NCBI GenBank assembly: GCA_036960305.1
Contig: JBALWA010000011.1
Location: 1-64,000 of the forward strand
Reading direction: 5' to 3'
Source: JBALVT01 sp036960305
GTDB taxonomy: Bacteria; Pseudomonadota; Gammaproteobacteria; Pseudomonadales; Halieaceae
Length of the DNA: 64,000 bases
Shown: piece by piece, positions 16,949 through 26,923 of the stretch
Layout: each line of letters begins with the position of its first letter
Numbering within the stretch: position 1 is the stretch's first letter
Notes under the pieces: model-generated
Told to the model about the DNA's origin: nothing
Databases searched by the model: none
What the model saw: only the letters and a program-made list of their open reading frames with translations
Program-made: the position numbers and the translations under genes

Positions 16949-18151
16949 TCAACGGACGGCAGCAAACCCGCGTTCAAGGTCTGCTTTAAGATCATCCACG
17001 TGCTCGAGCCCAACAGCAACGCGGATCAGGCTATCGGAGATACCGGCCAGTGCCCTTCCCTCGTCTGTAAGCCTACCGTGCGTCGTGGTCGCCGGGTGAA
17101 CGATAGTCGTTTTAGCATCACCCAGGTTGGCTGTAAGCGACATAATCCGCGTTCCATCGATGCATTGCCATGCCTGCTCCTTTCCGCCTTTCACCCTGAA
17201 TGACAACACGCCACCAAAAGCACTTTGTTGGCGCTGGGCCAAATCATGCCCTGGGTGAGATTCGAGGCCGGCGTAAAATACCTGCTCAACTTGATCATGC
17301 GACGCCAACCAGTTGGCCAATTCCAATGCCGAACGGCTGTGCGCTTCCATGCGTAAACGAAGTGTCTCCAGTCCTTTCAAGAATACCCAGGCATTAAACG
17401 CACTCATGGTAGGCCCGCAGGTTCGGAGAAATGTCACCACCTCGCTCATATGCTCGTGAGATCCGACGACAGCACCTCCCACACAGCGGCCCTGCCCATC
17501 CAGGTATTTGGTTGCCGAGTGCACGACAATATCCGCACCCAGCGCCAAGGGTGTTTGCAAGGCAGGTGTACAAAAACAGTTGTCTACCACAAGCAGGCAA
17601 TCATTGTCCTTGGCCAGCTCAGACAGCCTGCCTAAATCGGCCACTCCGCACAGCGGATTGGAGGGCGTTTCAAGGAAAAGAAAAACCGTATTCGCCTGAA
17701 TAGCTTGCTGCCAGGCCGCGATATCCAACAACGGAACAAAGGTGACCTCGACGCCAAACTTGGCCATGTACTTTGCAAACAGGTTGACGGTTGTTCCAAA
17801 GACATCGCGCGAACACACAACATGATCACCTGACTTGAGCAGCGCCATACAGGTGCTCAGGATAGCGGCCATGCCGGATGCGGTACCTACGGCCTCGTCT
17901 GCGCCTTCCAGCGCCGCCAGGCGCTGTTCAAAATTGCGTACAGTGGGGTTGGTGTAGCGAGAATACACATTGCCCGGGGAATCGCCCGAAAACCGGGCAG
18001 CGGCTTCTTCAGCACTATCGAAGACGTAACTTGAGGTAGTAAAGATCGCCTCGGAGTGCTCACCCTGTTCGGTACGTTCTTGCCCAGCTCTCACAGCAAG
18101 CGTATCCAGGTGAGTACCTGCCAGGGCTTTGCTAATATCTTTGTCAGTCAT
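16949..18151 (-). CDS. metZ: O-succinylhomoserine sulfhydrylase
   Basis: A 400-residue PLP enzyme of the Cys/Met-metabolism family that makes homocysteine from O-succinylhomoserine and sulfide in methionine synthesis. The PLP lysine is Lys215 in HSATKYLDGQGR; other family features are YSRYTNPTV and the SLTANLGDAKTTIVHPA C-terminal segment. The metZ assignment rather than metB or metC rests on the purF-metZ gene order typical of Pseudomonas relatives and on the sequence type. Confidence 0.92.
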   Translation of the reverse strand: MTDKDISKALAGTHLDTLAVRAGQERTEQGEHSEAIFTTSSYVFDSAEEAAARFSGDSPGNVYSRYTNPTVRNFEQRLAALEGADEAVGTASGMAAILSTCMALLKSGDHVVCSRDVFGTTVNLFAKYMAKFGVEVTFVPLLDIAAWQQAIQANTVFLFLETPSNPLCGVADLGRLSELAKDNDCLLVVDNCFCTPALQTPLALGADIVVHSATKYLDGQGRCVGGAVVGSHEHMSEVVTFLRTCGPTMSAFNAWVFLKGLETLRLRMEAHSRSALELANWLASHDQVEQVFYAGLESHPGHDLAQRQQSAFGGVLSFRVKGGKEQAWQCIDGTRIMSLTANLGDAKTTIVHPATTTHGRLTDEGRALAGISDSLIRVAVGLEHVDDLKADLERGFAAVR

Positions 18152-18196
18152 GCGTTTCTTCTGGAATCTCGTTTAGACTCTTGTTCACTGGTGATA

Positions 18197-19717
18197 TCAA
18201 GCGTCGTTGTGTAAGCCGACCACTGCACCTGCGGCTTGCTGGGCAGCGCGTCGTTCGCTCTGGGCCTCATCATTGCGCAGAGACTCTATGCGATCAAGGT
18301 AATTTTTGTCGACATCCCCTGAGACATAGTCACCGTTGAATACCGAACAATCGAATTCCTCGATCTGCGGATTGCCATCACGGGAAGACTGCACCAGATC
18401 CTCAAGGTCCTGAAAGATCAACCAGTCGGCGCCAATCAATTCGCACACTTCTTCTACCGTGCGATCGTGGGCTATCAATTCTGAAGCCGAGGGCATGTCG
18501 ATGCCATACACATTAGGATAACGCACCGGCGGTGCTGCTGAAGCGAAGTAGACCTTGTTTGCGCCGGCCTCCCGGGCCATATCGATAATCTGGCGGCAGG
18601 TAGTTCCACGCACAATAGAGTCGTCAACCAACATCACGTTTTTGCCTTTGAATTCCAGCGGCACCGGGTTGAGTTTTTGTTTTACAGATTTCTTCCGCTC
18701 ACTCTGCCCCGGCATAATAAAGGTTCGCCCGATATACCGATTTTTCATCAAGCCTTCGCGAAATTTGATTCCCAGATGGTAAGCCATGGCTTGCGCTGCG
18801 ATTCGACTGGTATCGGGAATAGGAATAATCACATCAATGTCATGATCAGGCCTGAGTGCAAGAATCTTTTTGGCCAGAAATTCACCCTGTCGCATGCGGG
18901 TCTTATAAACTGAAATCCCATCCATCAGGGAATCGGGACGGGCAAAATAAACATGTTCAAAGATGCACGGCTTGAGCATCGGGTTGGCGGCACATTGCTG
19001 GCGATGCAAAACACCCTCAGCATCGATATAAATCGCCTCGCCCGGCGCCACGTCATTAATAAGGGTAAAACCCAACACATCCAGCGCCACGCTCTCTGAG
19101 GCCAGCATATATTCTGTGCCACCCTCGGTGTCGCGCTTTCCAACCACCAGTGGTCGAATACCCAGTGGATCCCGAAAACCGACGATACCGTAATTCACCA
19201 ACATGGCGACTGCTGCATAGCCGCCTTTACAGCGCCGGTGTACAGCAGAGACAGCGTGAAATATATCCTCTGCCCTAGGGCTCAACTTGCCAAGACTTTG
19301 CAGTTCATGGGCAAAAACGTTCAACAACACTTCAGAGTCGGAGTCTGTATTCAGATGGCGCAAGTCATCCTGAAACATTTCCCGGCTCAATATCTCCGCA
19401 TTTGTCAGATTGCCGTTGTGGGCCAGTGCGATGCCATAGGGTGAATTCACATATAATGGCTGGGCCAGTGCTGGACCTGAACTGCCCGCAGTAGGGTAGC
19501 GAACGTGCCCAATCCCCATAGGACCCTGAATGCGCTGCATGTGGTTTTGACGGAAAACATCGCGCACCAGGCCCTCACTCTTGCGCTGGCTAAACTTGCC
19601 GCCACTGCAGGTCATAATACCCGCGGCATCCTGTCCGCGATGCTGCAGGACCGTCAACGCATCGTAGATATCCGGAGCAACATTACTCTTCCCTACTACT
19701 CCCACCAGACCACACAT
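18197..19717 (-). CDS. purF: Amidophosphoribosyltransferase
   Basis: A 506-residue enzyme for the first step of purine synthesis, PRPP plus glutamine to 5-phosphoribosylamine. After Met removal, Cys2 (MCGLVGVVG) is the N-terminal nucleophile of the glutaminase domain; LQHRGQDAAGI follows. The phosphoribosyltransferase domain carries the PRPP loop MLVDDSIVRGTT. It follows cvpA by 59 bp, the widely conserved cvpA-purF pair. Confidence 0.98.
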   Translation of the reverse strand: MCGLVGVVGKSNVAPDIYDALTVLQHRGQDAAGIMTCSGGKFSQRKSEGLVRDVFRQNHMQRIQGPMGIGHVRYPTAGSSGPALAQPLYVNSPYGIALAHNGNLTNAEILSREMFQDDLRHLNTDSDSEVLLNVFAHELQSLGKLSPRAEDIFHAVSAVHRRCKGGYAAVAMLVNYGIVGFRDPLGIRPLVVGKRDTEGGTEYMLASESVALDVLGFTLINDVAPGEAIYIDAEGVLHRQQCAANPMLKPCIFEHVYFARPDSLMDGISVYKTRMRQGEFLAKKILALRPDHDIDVIIPIPDTSRIAAQAMAYHLGIKFREGLMKNRYIGRTFIMPGQSERKKSVKQKLNPVPLEFKGKNVMLVDDSIVRGTTCRQIIDMAREAGANKVYFASAAPPVRYPNVYGIDMPSASELIAHDRTVEEVCELIGADWLIFQDLEDLVQSSRDGNPQIEEFDCSVFNGDYVSGDVDKNYLDRIESLRNDEAQSERRAAQQAAGAVVGLHNDA

Positions 19718-19776
19718 TCAGCACTTACCTCAACCACTAAACCAATCAAAAAACCCAGGGAACAGAAGCACCCCCC

Positions 19777-20307
19777 CTAGACCGTAACACCACCCTTCCA
19801 ACCTGCATTTATCTCAGTAAATGCCGAACGTAAAGAATGAGCAATCATTTCCAGATGCGGCATTAACTCAGACTCCAGCAACGCCCTCTGGTCCTGCATC
19901 GGCAGTAATTCCTGGGCTATAAACACGATAACCAGGACGACAATCATGCCCCGGGTAAAACCAAATAGTGTTCCCAGGAGACGATCCAGGCCACTCAGAC
20001 CGGTGAACTTTATCACTCTAGCCATCAGGGCATTGACCAGCGTGCCGAAAACGAGCACTCCGACAAAAAGAATAACGTATGCGGAAATATAGCGGCCTGT
20101 CACATTATCAATAATATTCGATAGCAGTCCGGCCATTGCATCAGCAAATACGCTGGCAGCGACAAAAGCGAGAATCCAGGCTGCCAGGGAAAGTGCCTCG
20201 CGGGCAAAGCCGCGCCATAGACTTAGCAGCGTCGAAAGAGTCAGGACAATAATAATAACCCAGTCCACCCAGTTCAGCGTGAGTTCGCTTATAGAAGACC
20301 AATTCAA
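19777..20307 (-). CDS. cvpA: CvpA family membrane protein
   Basis: A 176-residue inner-membrane protein with about four helices (15-36, 40-62, 78-100, 118-140) and a C-terminal amphipathic part, matching CvpA (named for colicin V production; linked to envelope homeostasis in enterics). The start is TTG at 20305-20307 with AAGG eight bases upstream; no in-frame ATG is available at the family start. It lies between a SPOR protein and purF, the usual context. Confidence 0.92.
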   Translation of the reverse strand: MNWSSISELTLNWVDWVIIIVLTLSTLLSLWRGFAREALSLAAWILAFVAASVFADAMAGLLSNIIDNVTGRYISAYVILFVGVLVFGTLVNALMARVIKFTGLSGLDRLLGTLFGFTRGMIVVLVIVFIAQELLPMQDQRALLESELMPHLEMIAHSLRSAFTEINAGWKGGVTV

Positions 20308-20398
20308 GACATCTACCTTGTCAGCTCTTGCCCTAGCAATAGTGTGACCATACTAACAGAGCACGCAGAGGGGCCATAACGACAACTACAGGGAATTA

Positions 20399-21052
20399 TC
20401 ACGGTATGTAACGCACGATTAATGACTTGACGCCAAATTCGCTATCGACATTTCGTTTGATTTTATCCAGCTGAGCGCGCTCAAATTTCGGGCCAATATA
20501 AACGCGCAACAAGACCTTATCCGAGCGATACACCTTCTTCGTATAAGCCTTGTACCCCATCGCCAGCAATCGACGGCGCAACTCCTCCGCTTTATCAGGC
20601 TTGCTCACGCTAGCGACTTGCAAGATCCAGGCAACCGGAACACCTTCTGAGTCGATAGTGGGTTTCTTCGGGGCCGTTGTTCGGGTTTTCTGCTGTTCCT
20701 TTGGCTTCGCTGCCGGGGTTGCTGCTACGGGCTCGCTGGTTTTCTCTGTAGGTCTCTCGACCGGCGCCGCTTTTGCGGGCGGGACTTCTTCCGAAAGGGA
20801 CTCGGCAGCACTTTCTCGCGCCAGCTCCTGTTGTTCTGCCTCCTTCCTGGACTCCAATACGGGGGAATCTCGCAAGCCCTCCCGGCTTGGCGCCACCAGT
20901 GGCTCAGTGTTTACCGCAGGCCGCGCCGGAATTCGTCGACCCTCTGCCTCTGTATTATCACCAGGCTCAACAAATATAATGGGCCAAAATACGACACCCA
21001 GCGCAATCAGGATGAGCGCTCCGACCAACCTCTGCTTGAGGACTTCGTTCAC
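20399..21052 (-). CDS. SPOR domain protein (DedD-like)
   Basis: A 217-residue bitopic inner-membrane protein: a short cytoplasmic start, one helix (about 9-28), a Pro/Ala/Glu/Lys-rich periplasmic linker (30-135) and a C-terminal SPOR domain (about 140-217, WILQVASVSKPDKAEELRR to the RVYIGPKF motif). SPOR domains bind denuded septal glycan, so localisation to the division site is expected. It overlaps folC by 4 bp (ATGA). The folC-dedD-cvpA-purF order supports a DedD-type assignment. Confidence 0.9.
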   Translation of the reverse strand: MNEVLKQRLVGALILIALGVVFWPIIFVEPGDNTEAEGRRIPARPAVNTEPLVAPSREGLRDSPVLESRKEAEQQELARESAAESLSEEVPPAKAAPVERPTEKTSEPVAATPAAKPKEQQKTRTTAPKKPTIDSEGVPVAWILQVASVSKPDKAEELRRRLLAMGYKAYTKKVYRSDKVLLRVYIGPKFERAQLDKIKRNVDSEFGVKSLIVRYIP

Positions 21053-22335
21053 TGCGTTAGCTTCCTACGATCTTTCTCGAGTAATGGCATGACGGCCGCT
21101 ACGGTAAAGAATGAACCAAAAATGACCAGCCTGTCCCCGCTGCGCATCAAACTCTGCGCGCGTCTGAACGCCTGGGTAATGTTTTTGCTTAAGCTTATCA
21201 TCTGATTCCCTTCCTCGCGCAGTATCTCAGCGAGTCCAGTAGCACTCACAGCCCGTTTATTGTGAGCTTGATCCGCCAAAAACCAGGCATCAAATCGGCC
21301 CTCACAAGCCGCTACCATACAGCGGATATCTTTATCGGACATCGCAGAAAAAATAGCAAAAGTTTTTCCATTACAAGGAGTTAACTCAAGGTATTCAAGT
21401 AACTTCTTAACAGCCGCCGGGTTGTGTGCCACATCTAGCAAGTACTCTAACCCTGCAATTTCTTGATACTCACGCCTACCCCGCAGCTGTATACCCGTCA
21501 CTGCACGGTGCACTTGCTCATCACTAAATGTCTCACCAAGCGATAGCAGGGCCTGGAGAGCGGCACAAATGTTTACTGGCAACAAAGGCCCGACTGGCAG
21601 AGCGGGCATGTGCCGCTGACTGCCATCGGCCATACTCAATGTTGGCCGCCATGCAACCGGTGTCTCTTCACAGTAAAAGTCCCGGCCATAATAAAGGGCC
21701 TTGACGCCGATGTCCTGCGCCAACTCTACCAGACTCGCCGGAGGAGAGGGCTCAGCGATTACGGCAATCTGGTCACTGCGAAAAATCCCGCCCTTCTCTA
21801 TTGCTATAAGGTCTCGTGTGTCGCCCAGCCATTGCTGGTGATCCAACTCAACACTGGTAACCACGGACACTGTCGCATCGACTATATTGACTGCATCCAG
21901 CCTTCCACCCAAGCCGACTTCAAGTACGGTGATCTCTACACCCTGCTCGCGAAACACCCAAAGCGCAGCCAGGGTCGCAAATTCAAAATACGTTAAACTT
22001 GTATTCTCGCGTGCTGCCTCAATTTGTTCAAAGGCCTGGACAATAAGCTCGTCCTCAACTTCCGCCCCGGCAATTCTTACTCGTTCATTAAAACGTGTGA
22101 AATGAGGAGAACTGCACACCCCAACAACAGACCCGGTCTCCACAAGTAGAGCTTCCATCACCGCAGACGTTGAGCCTTTGCCATTGGTGCCCGATACGGT
22201 AATAACGGGAGTGGAAACAGGCAACAGCCCCAGCCGATGCGCAACTACTGAGACGCGATCCAGCCCCAGATCCATTTCCTTTGGGTGAAGCGATTCAAGC
22301 CGCTCCAACCACTGCGCCAGTGAAGCCTTAATCAT
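21049..22335 (-). CDS. folC: Dihydrofolate synthase / folylpolyglutamate synthase
   Basis: A 428-residue Mur-ligase-type ATP-dependent enzyme that adds glutamate to dihydropteroate and to folates. The P-loop is VSGTNGKGSTSAVMEALL; further signatures are TYFEFATLAALWVF and LEVGLGGRLDAVN. It overlaps accD by 8 bp upstream and the SPOR gene by 4 bp downstream, so the three genes are translationally coupled. Confidence 0.97.
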   Translation of the reverse strand: MIKASLAQWLERLESLHPKEMDLGLDRVSVVAHRLGLLPVSTPVITVSGTNGKGSTSAVMEALLVETGSVVGVCSSPHFTRFNERVRIAGAEVEDELIVQAFEQIEAARENTSLTYFEFATLAALWVFREQGVEITVLEVGLGGRLDAVNIVDATVSVVTSVELDHQQWLGDTRDLIAIEKGGIFRSDQIAVIAEPSPPASLVELAQDIGVKALYYGRDFYCEETPVAWRPTLSMADGSQRHMPALPVGPLLPVNICAALQALLSLGETFSDEQVHRAVTGIQLRGRREYQEIAGLEYLLDVAHNPAAVKKLLEYLELTPCNGKTFAIFSAMSDKDIRCMVAACEGRFDAWFLADQAHNKRAVSATGLAEILREEGNQMISLSKNITQAFRRAQSLMRSGDRLVIFGSFFTVAAVMPLLEKDRRKLTQ

Positions 22336-23278
22336 CCTCGTTGGTTAGAGTGTCCGCCGACTCCAATTCACTGACCTCATCGAGGTCTTGCTCAGCTTCC
22401 TGAACCTCCTCCGTATAGGTCAGCGGACGGTTGGTCATTTTTGAAAGCAAGCCGCCTATGGTATTACGCATATCATTGCGATGAACAATCATATCGATGG
22501 AGCCGTGTTCCAGCAAAAACTCGCTGCGCTGAAAGCCTTTAGGCAGCTTTTGTCTGATGGTCTGCTCAATAATATTCGGCCCTGCAAACCCCACTCGAGC
22601 GTCCGGTTCGGCGACATTAATGTCACCCAGTAGAGCAAGCGAGGCCGACACGCCACCATACACCGGGTCAGTCATCACCGATATATAGGGCACCCCCTGC
22701 TGCTTCATGCGTTCGATCACGGCACTCGTCTTGGCCATTTGCATCAGGGAGATCAGTGCTTCTTGCATCCGTGCTCCGCCCGAGGCGGCGAAACAGACCA
22801 ATGGTATTTTCTCTGCCAGTGCAATTTGTGCTGCCCGTGTAAACTTCTCGCCCACGGCATACCCCATGGAGCCGCCATGGAAATTAAACTCAAAGGCGAC
22901 AGCAACGCAGGGCAAACCCAATAAATCGCCGGTCATGGCAATCAGGGCATCTTTTTCGCCAGTCGACTTCTGCGCTGCTGTCAGGCGATCGCGGTAGCGC
23001 TTCTTGTCTTTGAATTTGAGGCGGTCTACAGGCTCGATATCTGTCAGGACTTCTGTTCTGCCCTCAGGGTCAAGAAATACATCCAGACGCCTTCGCGCAC
23101 TGATTCGCATGTGGTGGTCACATTTTGGGCAGACGTCGTCGTTGCGTTCAACGTCGGGACGATACAGTACAGCCTCGCATTTAACGCATTTCTTCCATAG
23201 GCCTTCCGGTACCGAAGAGCGCTTTTCGCCACCCTCGTTACGTACGCCGGAGGGTAAAATCTTGTCAATCCAACTCAT
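22328..23278 (-). CDS. accD: Acetyl-CoA carboxylase carboxyltransferase subunit beta
   Basis: A 316-residue subunit of the carboxyltransferase that makes malonyl-CoA with AccA. The N-terminal four-Cys zinc ribbon is CVKCEAVLY followed by VCPKCDHHM; the crotonase-like core has FAASGGARMQEALISLMQM. The C-terminal 25 residues are acidic and variable. It lies just downstream of trpA and overlaps folC, as in the trpF/accD/folC blocks of Pseudomonas relatives. Confidence 0.98.
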   Translation of the reverse strand: MSWIDKILPSGVRNEGGEKRSSVPEGLWKKCVKCEAVLYRPDVERNDDVCPKCDHHMRISARRRLDVFLDPEGRTEVLTDIEPVDRLKFKDKKRYRDRLTAAQKSTGEKDALIAMTGDLLGLPCVAVAFEFNFHGGSMGYAVGEKFTRAAQIALAEKIPLVCFAASGGARMQEALISLMQMAKTSAVIERMKQQGVPYISVMTDPVYGGVSASLALLGDINVAEPDARVGFAGPNIIEQTIRQKLPKGFQRSEFLLEHGSIDMIVHRNDMRNTIGGLLSKMTNRPLTYTEEVQEAEQDLDEVSELESADTLTNEDD

Positions 23279-23324
23279 GATATTTCCCCTGTTTCCCTAC
23301 CATTATAAACGCGACAAGGCACGA

Positions 23325-24146
23325 CTAGGAAGCCGCGTTGTCAATACCCTGACGAATACTGCTCAACAGGGTGACAGCCGCATCAATAGCAGCCTCTTCC
23401 CCCTTACCCTGCTCAATCGAATCTGCAACCACCTGAACCAGTGCACTACCAACAACAACGCCATCGGCCACACGGGCAACGGCAGCGGCTGACGTTGCAT
23501 CCTTGATACCGAAGCCAACCGCTATAGGCAGTGCCGTGTGCGCCCTAATGGCTTCAACCTGAGACGCAACATCGACAGCGTCCAGATTCCCAGCCCCGGT
23601 TACTCCCTTCAGCGCCACATAGTAGATAAAACCACTGGCCTGCCCTGTAATCAAGCCGACGCGTTCATCGGGTGTCGTCGGTGCCACCAGAAATATATTG
23701 TCTATACCAGCGCCCTGCAACTCGACATTGAGATCTGCCACCTCTTCCGGTGGGATATCGACTGTCAGCAGGCCATCCAGATCAGCGGCAGCGGCAGCAG
23801 CGGTAAAACTGGCGTAGCCCATATGTACGACCGGGTTGGCATAGCCCATGAGTAGAACGGGCGTCTCCTGATCTGTCTTCCTGAACTCCTGTAGAAAGCC
23901 CAGGGCTGACCTCAGGCTAACCTTGTTTGCCAATGCTCGCTCGTGGGCCAGTTGTATAACCGGGCCCTCTGCCATTGGATCTGAAAAGGGCACACCCAAT
24001 TCAATGATATCCGCACCCGCCCCTACCAGGGCATGCATTAATGGCACGGTAATACCGACAGTGGGGTCGCCTGCTACGATATAGGGGATCAACGCCTTTT
24101 TTCCACTGTTTGCTAACTCTTGGAAACGTTTCTCAATACGACTCAC
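23325..24146 (-). CDS. trpA: Tryptophan synthase subunit alpha
   Basis: A 273-residue TIM-barrel subunit that cleaves indole-3-glycerol phosphate to indole and glyceraldehyde 3-phosphate. Catalytic Glu and Asp are in IIELGVPFSDPMAEGPVIQ and LDGLLTVDIPPEE. The start is GTG at 24144-24146 with GGGAGG seven bases before it. It follows trpB by 12 bp. Confidence 0.98.
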   Translation of the reverse strand: MSRIEKRFQELANSGKKALIPYIVAGDPTVGITVPLMHALVGAGADIIELGVPFSDPMAEGPVIQLAHERALANKVSLRSALGFLQEFRKTDQETPVLLMGYANPVVHMGYASFTAAAAAADLDGLLTVDIPPEEVADLNVELQGAGIDNIFLVAPTTPDERVGLITGQASGFIYYVALKGVTGAGNLDAVDVASQVEAIRAHTALPIAVGFGIKDATSAAAVARVADGVVVGSALVQVVADSIEQGKGEEAAIDAAVTLLSSIRQGIDNAAS

Positions 24147-24158
24147 GCGCTTGCCTCC

Positions 24159-25379
24159 CTATATTTCAATGCCGTCGAGTTCTGCGACGGTGTGTATGTC
24201 TTTGTCCCCGCGACCGGATAGATTGACCACAATCACCTGATCCGGGGTCATGGTGGCCGCCAGCTTCTCGGCATAGGCCAATGCATGGCTGCTTTCCAGG
24301 GCCGGTATAATACCCTCTACCTGGGTCAGGGTATGGAAGGCTTTAAGGGCCTCATCGTCATTGGCTACAACGTAGTTGACCCTGCCGGAATCCTTCAACC
24401 AGGAATGCTCGGGGCCCACACCGGGGTAATCAAGCCCTGCAGAGATGGAGTGCGTATGTTCAATCTGGCCATCCGCATCCTGCATCAAATAGGTTTTATT
24501 GCCGTGTAATACACCTGGCGTTCCAGCCGTCAGTGGAGCCGCATGCTGACCAGTCTCTACCCCCAAACCACCGGCCTCGACACCATACATGGCAACAGAC
24601 TCATCGTTGAGAAAGGGGTGAAACAAACCAATCGCATTGGAGCCGCCACCTACGCAGGCAACCAGAGCATCGGGCAGGCGACCGGCTTGCTCCAGACTCT
24701 GAGCCCTTGCCTCTCGACCAATCACACACTGGAAATCTCTCACCAGCATGGGATAAGGGTGGGGGCCTGCCGCCGTGCCGATGATGTAGAACGTATCGTC
24801 TACGTTTGTCACCCAGTCGCGCATCGCTTCATTCATGGCATCCTTCAGCGTTCGGGAGCCCGAAGTAACGGAGATAACTTCCGCACCCAGTAATTTCATT
24901 CGATAAACATTACTGGCCTGGCGCACAATATCCTCGGCGCCCATAAATACCTGGCACTCCAGCCCCAGACGCGCAGCGATCGTGGCCGTGGCCACACCGT
25001 GTTGTCCGGCGCCCGTTTCAGCGATGATGCGCTGCTTACCCATATGCTTTGCAAGCAATGCCTGACCGATAGTGTTGTTGATCTTGTGCGCACCCGTATG
25101 GTTCAGGTCCTCCCGCTTGAGGTAAATACGCGCACCCCCTATAGAGTCCGACCAGCGCACGGCTTCATACAAGGGCGATGGCCGGCCAACATAGTGCCGT
25201 AGATCCTCGTCAAGCTCGTGTTGAAAATCCGGATCTACGGAGAGTTTTCGATAAAGGGTGTCCAACTCCTCCAGTGCAGACATCAGCGTCTCGGAGACAT
25301 ACTTACCGCCATACATACCAAAGCGGCCCGCGGCATCGGGGACCGAAGCGTAGAGGTCCTCGGCTGATTTACTAGTCAT
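24159..25379 (-). CDS. trpB: Tryptophan synthase subunit beta
   Basis: A 406-residue PLP subunit that condenses indole with serine. The PLP lysine is in HTGAHKINNTIGQAL, the phosphate-binding loop is CVGGGSNAIGLF, and NLSGRGDKD is near the C-terminus. The ATG at 25377-25379 is chosen because AAGGA lies seven bases upstream; an upstream frame extension has no ribosome site. It overlaps the trpF stop by 8 bp, giving a trpF-trpB-trpA unit. Confidence 0.98.
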   Translation of the reverse strand: MTSKSAEDLYASVPDAAGRFGMYGGKYVSETLMSALEELDTLYRKLSVDPDFQHELDEDLRHYVGRPSPLYEAVRWSDSIGGARIYLKREDLNHTGAHKINNTIGQALLAKHMGKQRIIAETGAGQHGVATATIAARLGLECQVFMGAEDIVRQASNVYRMKLLGAEVISVTSGSRTLKDAMNEAMRDWVTNVDDTFYIIGTAAGPHPYPMLVRDFQCVIGREARAQSLEQAGRLPDALVACVGGGSNAIGLFHPFLNDESVAMYGVEAGGLGVETGQHAAPLTAGTPGVLHGNKTYLMQDADGQIEHTHSISAGLDYPGVGPEHSWLKDSGRVNYVVANDDEALKAFHTLTQVEGIIPALESSHALAYAEKLAATMTPDQVIVVNLSGRGDKDIHTVAELDGIEI

Positions 25380-26022
25380 GATTTTTTCCTTGCAAAGATT
25401 GATCGGCAGCACGTACCGCCGCAATAAATTCCCTGATTAATTTCGGGCTTTTGATGCCCGGTTCCGACTCCACACCGCCGCTTACATCGACAGCTGCCGG
25501 CCTGACTTGCTCAATGGCAGCCGACACATTACCGGGCTTAAGGCCCCCGGCCAGGACGATAGGAGGTTTAAACTCACCCGCCGCCAGATTCCAGTCAAAG
25601 GTTTTCCCGGTCCCGCCGGGCACCCCATCCTGCCAGGTATCCAATAGAAGGCCTCGCGCAGACGTATACGCCCCGCTCTCCGCCTCGATATTGAGGGTAG
25701 ATTTGACTCTCAGCGCCTTAATGTACGGTCGATCAAACTGTGCACAGAACGCTTCCGATTCATCACCGTGAAATTGAATCACATCCACGGGGACCGATGA
25801 CAAAATACGCCGAATGACAGTCGCTGACTCATTGACGAAGAGCGCTACCACGGAAACAAAGGGTGGCACCATGGAAGTGCAGGCAACAGCCTGCTCCACT
25901 GATACAGCGCGGGGACTATCCGGGTAAAACACCAGGCCGATGGCATCAGTACCGCACTCTACAGCTACCTGCGCATCTTCCGGCCTTGTTATACCGCAAA
26001 TCTTGATACGGGTATGTGTCAC
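25372..26022 (-). CDS. trpF: Phosphoribosylanthranilate isomerase
   Basis: A 216-residue TIM-barrel enzyme for the third committed Trp step. The catalytic Cys is in KICGITRPEDA and the Asp in the VDVSGGVES segment; IQFHGDES is also typical. It starts with GTG at 26020-26022. The other Trp genes (trpE, G, D, C) are not in this window, so the pathway is split across the genome. Confidence 0.95.
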   Translation of the reverse strand: MTHTRIKICGITRPEDAQVAVECGTDAIGLVFYPDSPRAVSVEQAVACTSMVPPFVSVVALFVNESATVIRRILSSVPVDVIQFHGDESEAFCAQFDRPYIKALRVKSTLNIEAESGAYTSARGLLLDTWQDGVPGGTGKTFDWNLAAGEFKPPIVLAGGLKPGNVSAAIEQVRPAAVDVSGGVESEPGIKSPKLIREFIAAVRAADQSLQGKNHD

Positions 26023-26074
26023 TGTCGAGGGAATCTTCAGAAAATTAAGGCGCGTATGATAGCAGGTATTAGGG

Positions 26075-26923
26075 CTAGGAGTCGATCAACATCATGGGGC
26101 CCAAAGGCGAATCAGGCAATGTATATTCAGGCGGATAATTGGCCCTGACGAAATACAAGCCATCAGCCGGCGCCGTGTCGGCGGCCAGCGTTCTATCCCT
26201 ACCGAGCATGACCGACTGCAGCCACCCGGGCGCTTGCCGCCCCGTACCGACCGCCATGAGGGAACCTGCAATGTTACGCACCATATGATGAAGAAATGCG
26301 TTGGCCTGGATATCTATCACGATCAGGCTGCCCCGCCGGTAAACCTCCAGGAAATGAACATTTCGCATCGGCGAGCTGGACTGACAACTCGCAGCGCGGA
26401 AAGCACTGAAATCCTGCTCGCCAAGCAAACATTGGGCTTCAGAATGCATGAGTGGGACATCCAACTGCCGCCGCTGCCATGTCACCTGGGAGGCCAGCAG
26501 AGCGGGTCGTACCGGGGTGTTGGCAATAATATAGCGATAGCGACGAGACAGCGCTGCAAAACGCGCATGAAATGACGGGGGGACGGGCACAGCCCAATGC
26601 ACCCGGACATCGAAAGGCAGGTTGGCATTCGCTCCCAACACCCATGATTTACTACTACGAGCAACAGGGGCATCGAAATGTACGACCTGTTCGTAGCCGT
26701 GGACACCTGTGTCCGTGCGGCCAGCACATTGCACCCTGACAGGTTCAACAGCCACAGCTAATAGCGCCTGCTCGAGCTGCTGCTGAACAGTAATTACAGA
26801 CAACTGGGATTGGGATTGGGCTTGCCAGCCATTGTAGCGACTGCCGTCGTACTCGATACCGCAGGCTACACGTGTTCCTGCTGGTATCGGGTCAGAAGAA
26901 AAGTGATGTGGCGACCTAATCAA
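26075..26923 (-). CDS. truA: tRNA pseudouridine synthase A (positions 38-40)
   Basis: A 282-residue enzyme; the catalytic Asp is in CAGRTDTGVHGYEQVVHF. Other family segments are GIEYDGSRYNGWQ and FLHHMVRNIAGSLMAVG. The start appears to be TTG at 26921-26923, inside the last codons of fimV (8-bp overlap); no in-frame ATG precedes the conserved region. The fimV-truA-trpF order is conserved in Pseudomonas relatives. Confidence 0.95.
   Translation of the reverse strand: MIRSPHHFSSDPIPAGTRVACGIEYDGSRYNGWQAQSQSQLSVITVQQQLEQALLAVAVEPVRVQCAGRTDTGVHGYEQVVHFDAPVARSSKSWVLGANANLPFDVRVHWAVPVPPSFHARFAALSRRYRYIIANTPVRPALLASQVTWQRRQLDVPLMHSEAQCLLGEQDFSAFRAASCQSSSPMRNVHFLEVYRRGSLIVIDIQANAFLHHMVRNIAGSLMAVGTGRQAPGWLQSVMLGRDRTLAADTAPADGLYFVRANYPPEYTLPDSPLGPMMLIDS

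Noticed and set aside
16915..17019. Upstream extension of moxR
   Set aside because: It would overlap metZ by about 70 bp and adds residues not typical of MoxR; ATGs at 16914/16911 follow the metZ stop.
24159..26022. Trp leader/attenuator before trpF
   Set aside because: No Trp-rich leader peptide or paired terminator/antiterminator is visible in the 50 bp between truA and trpF.
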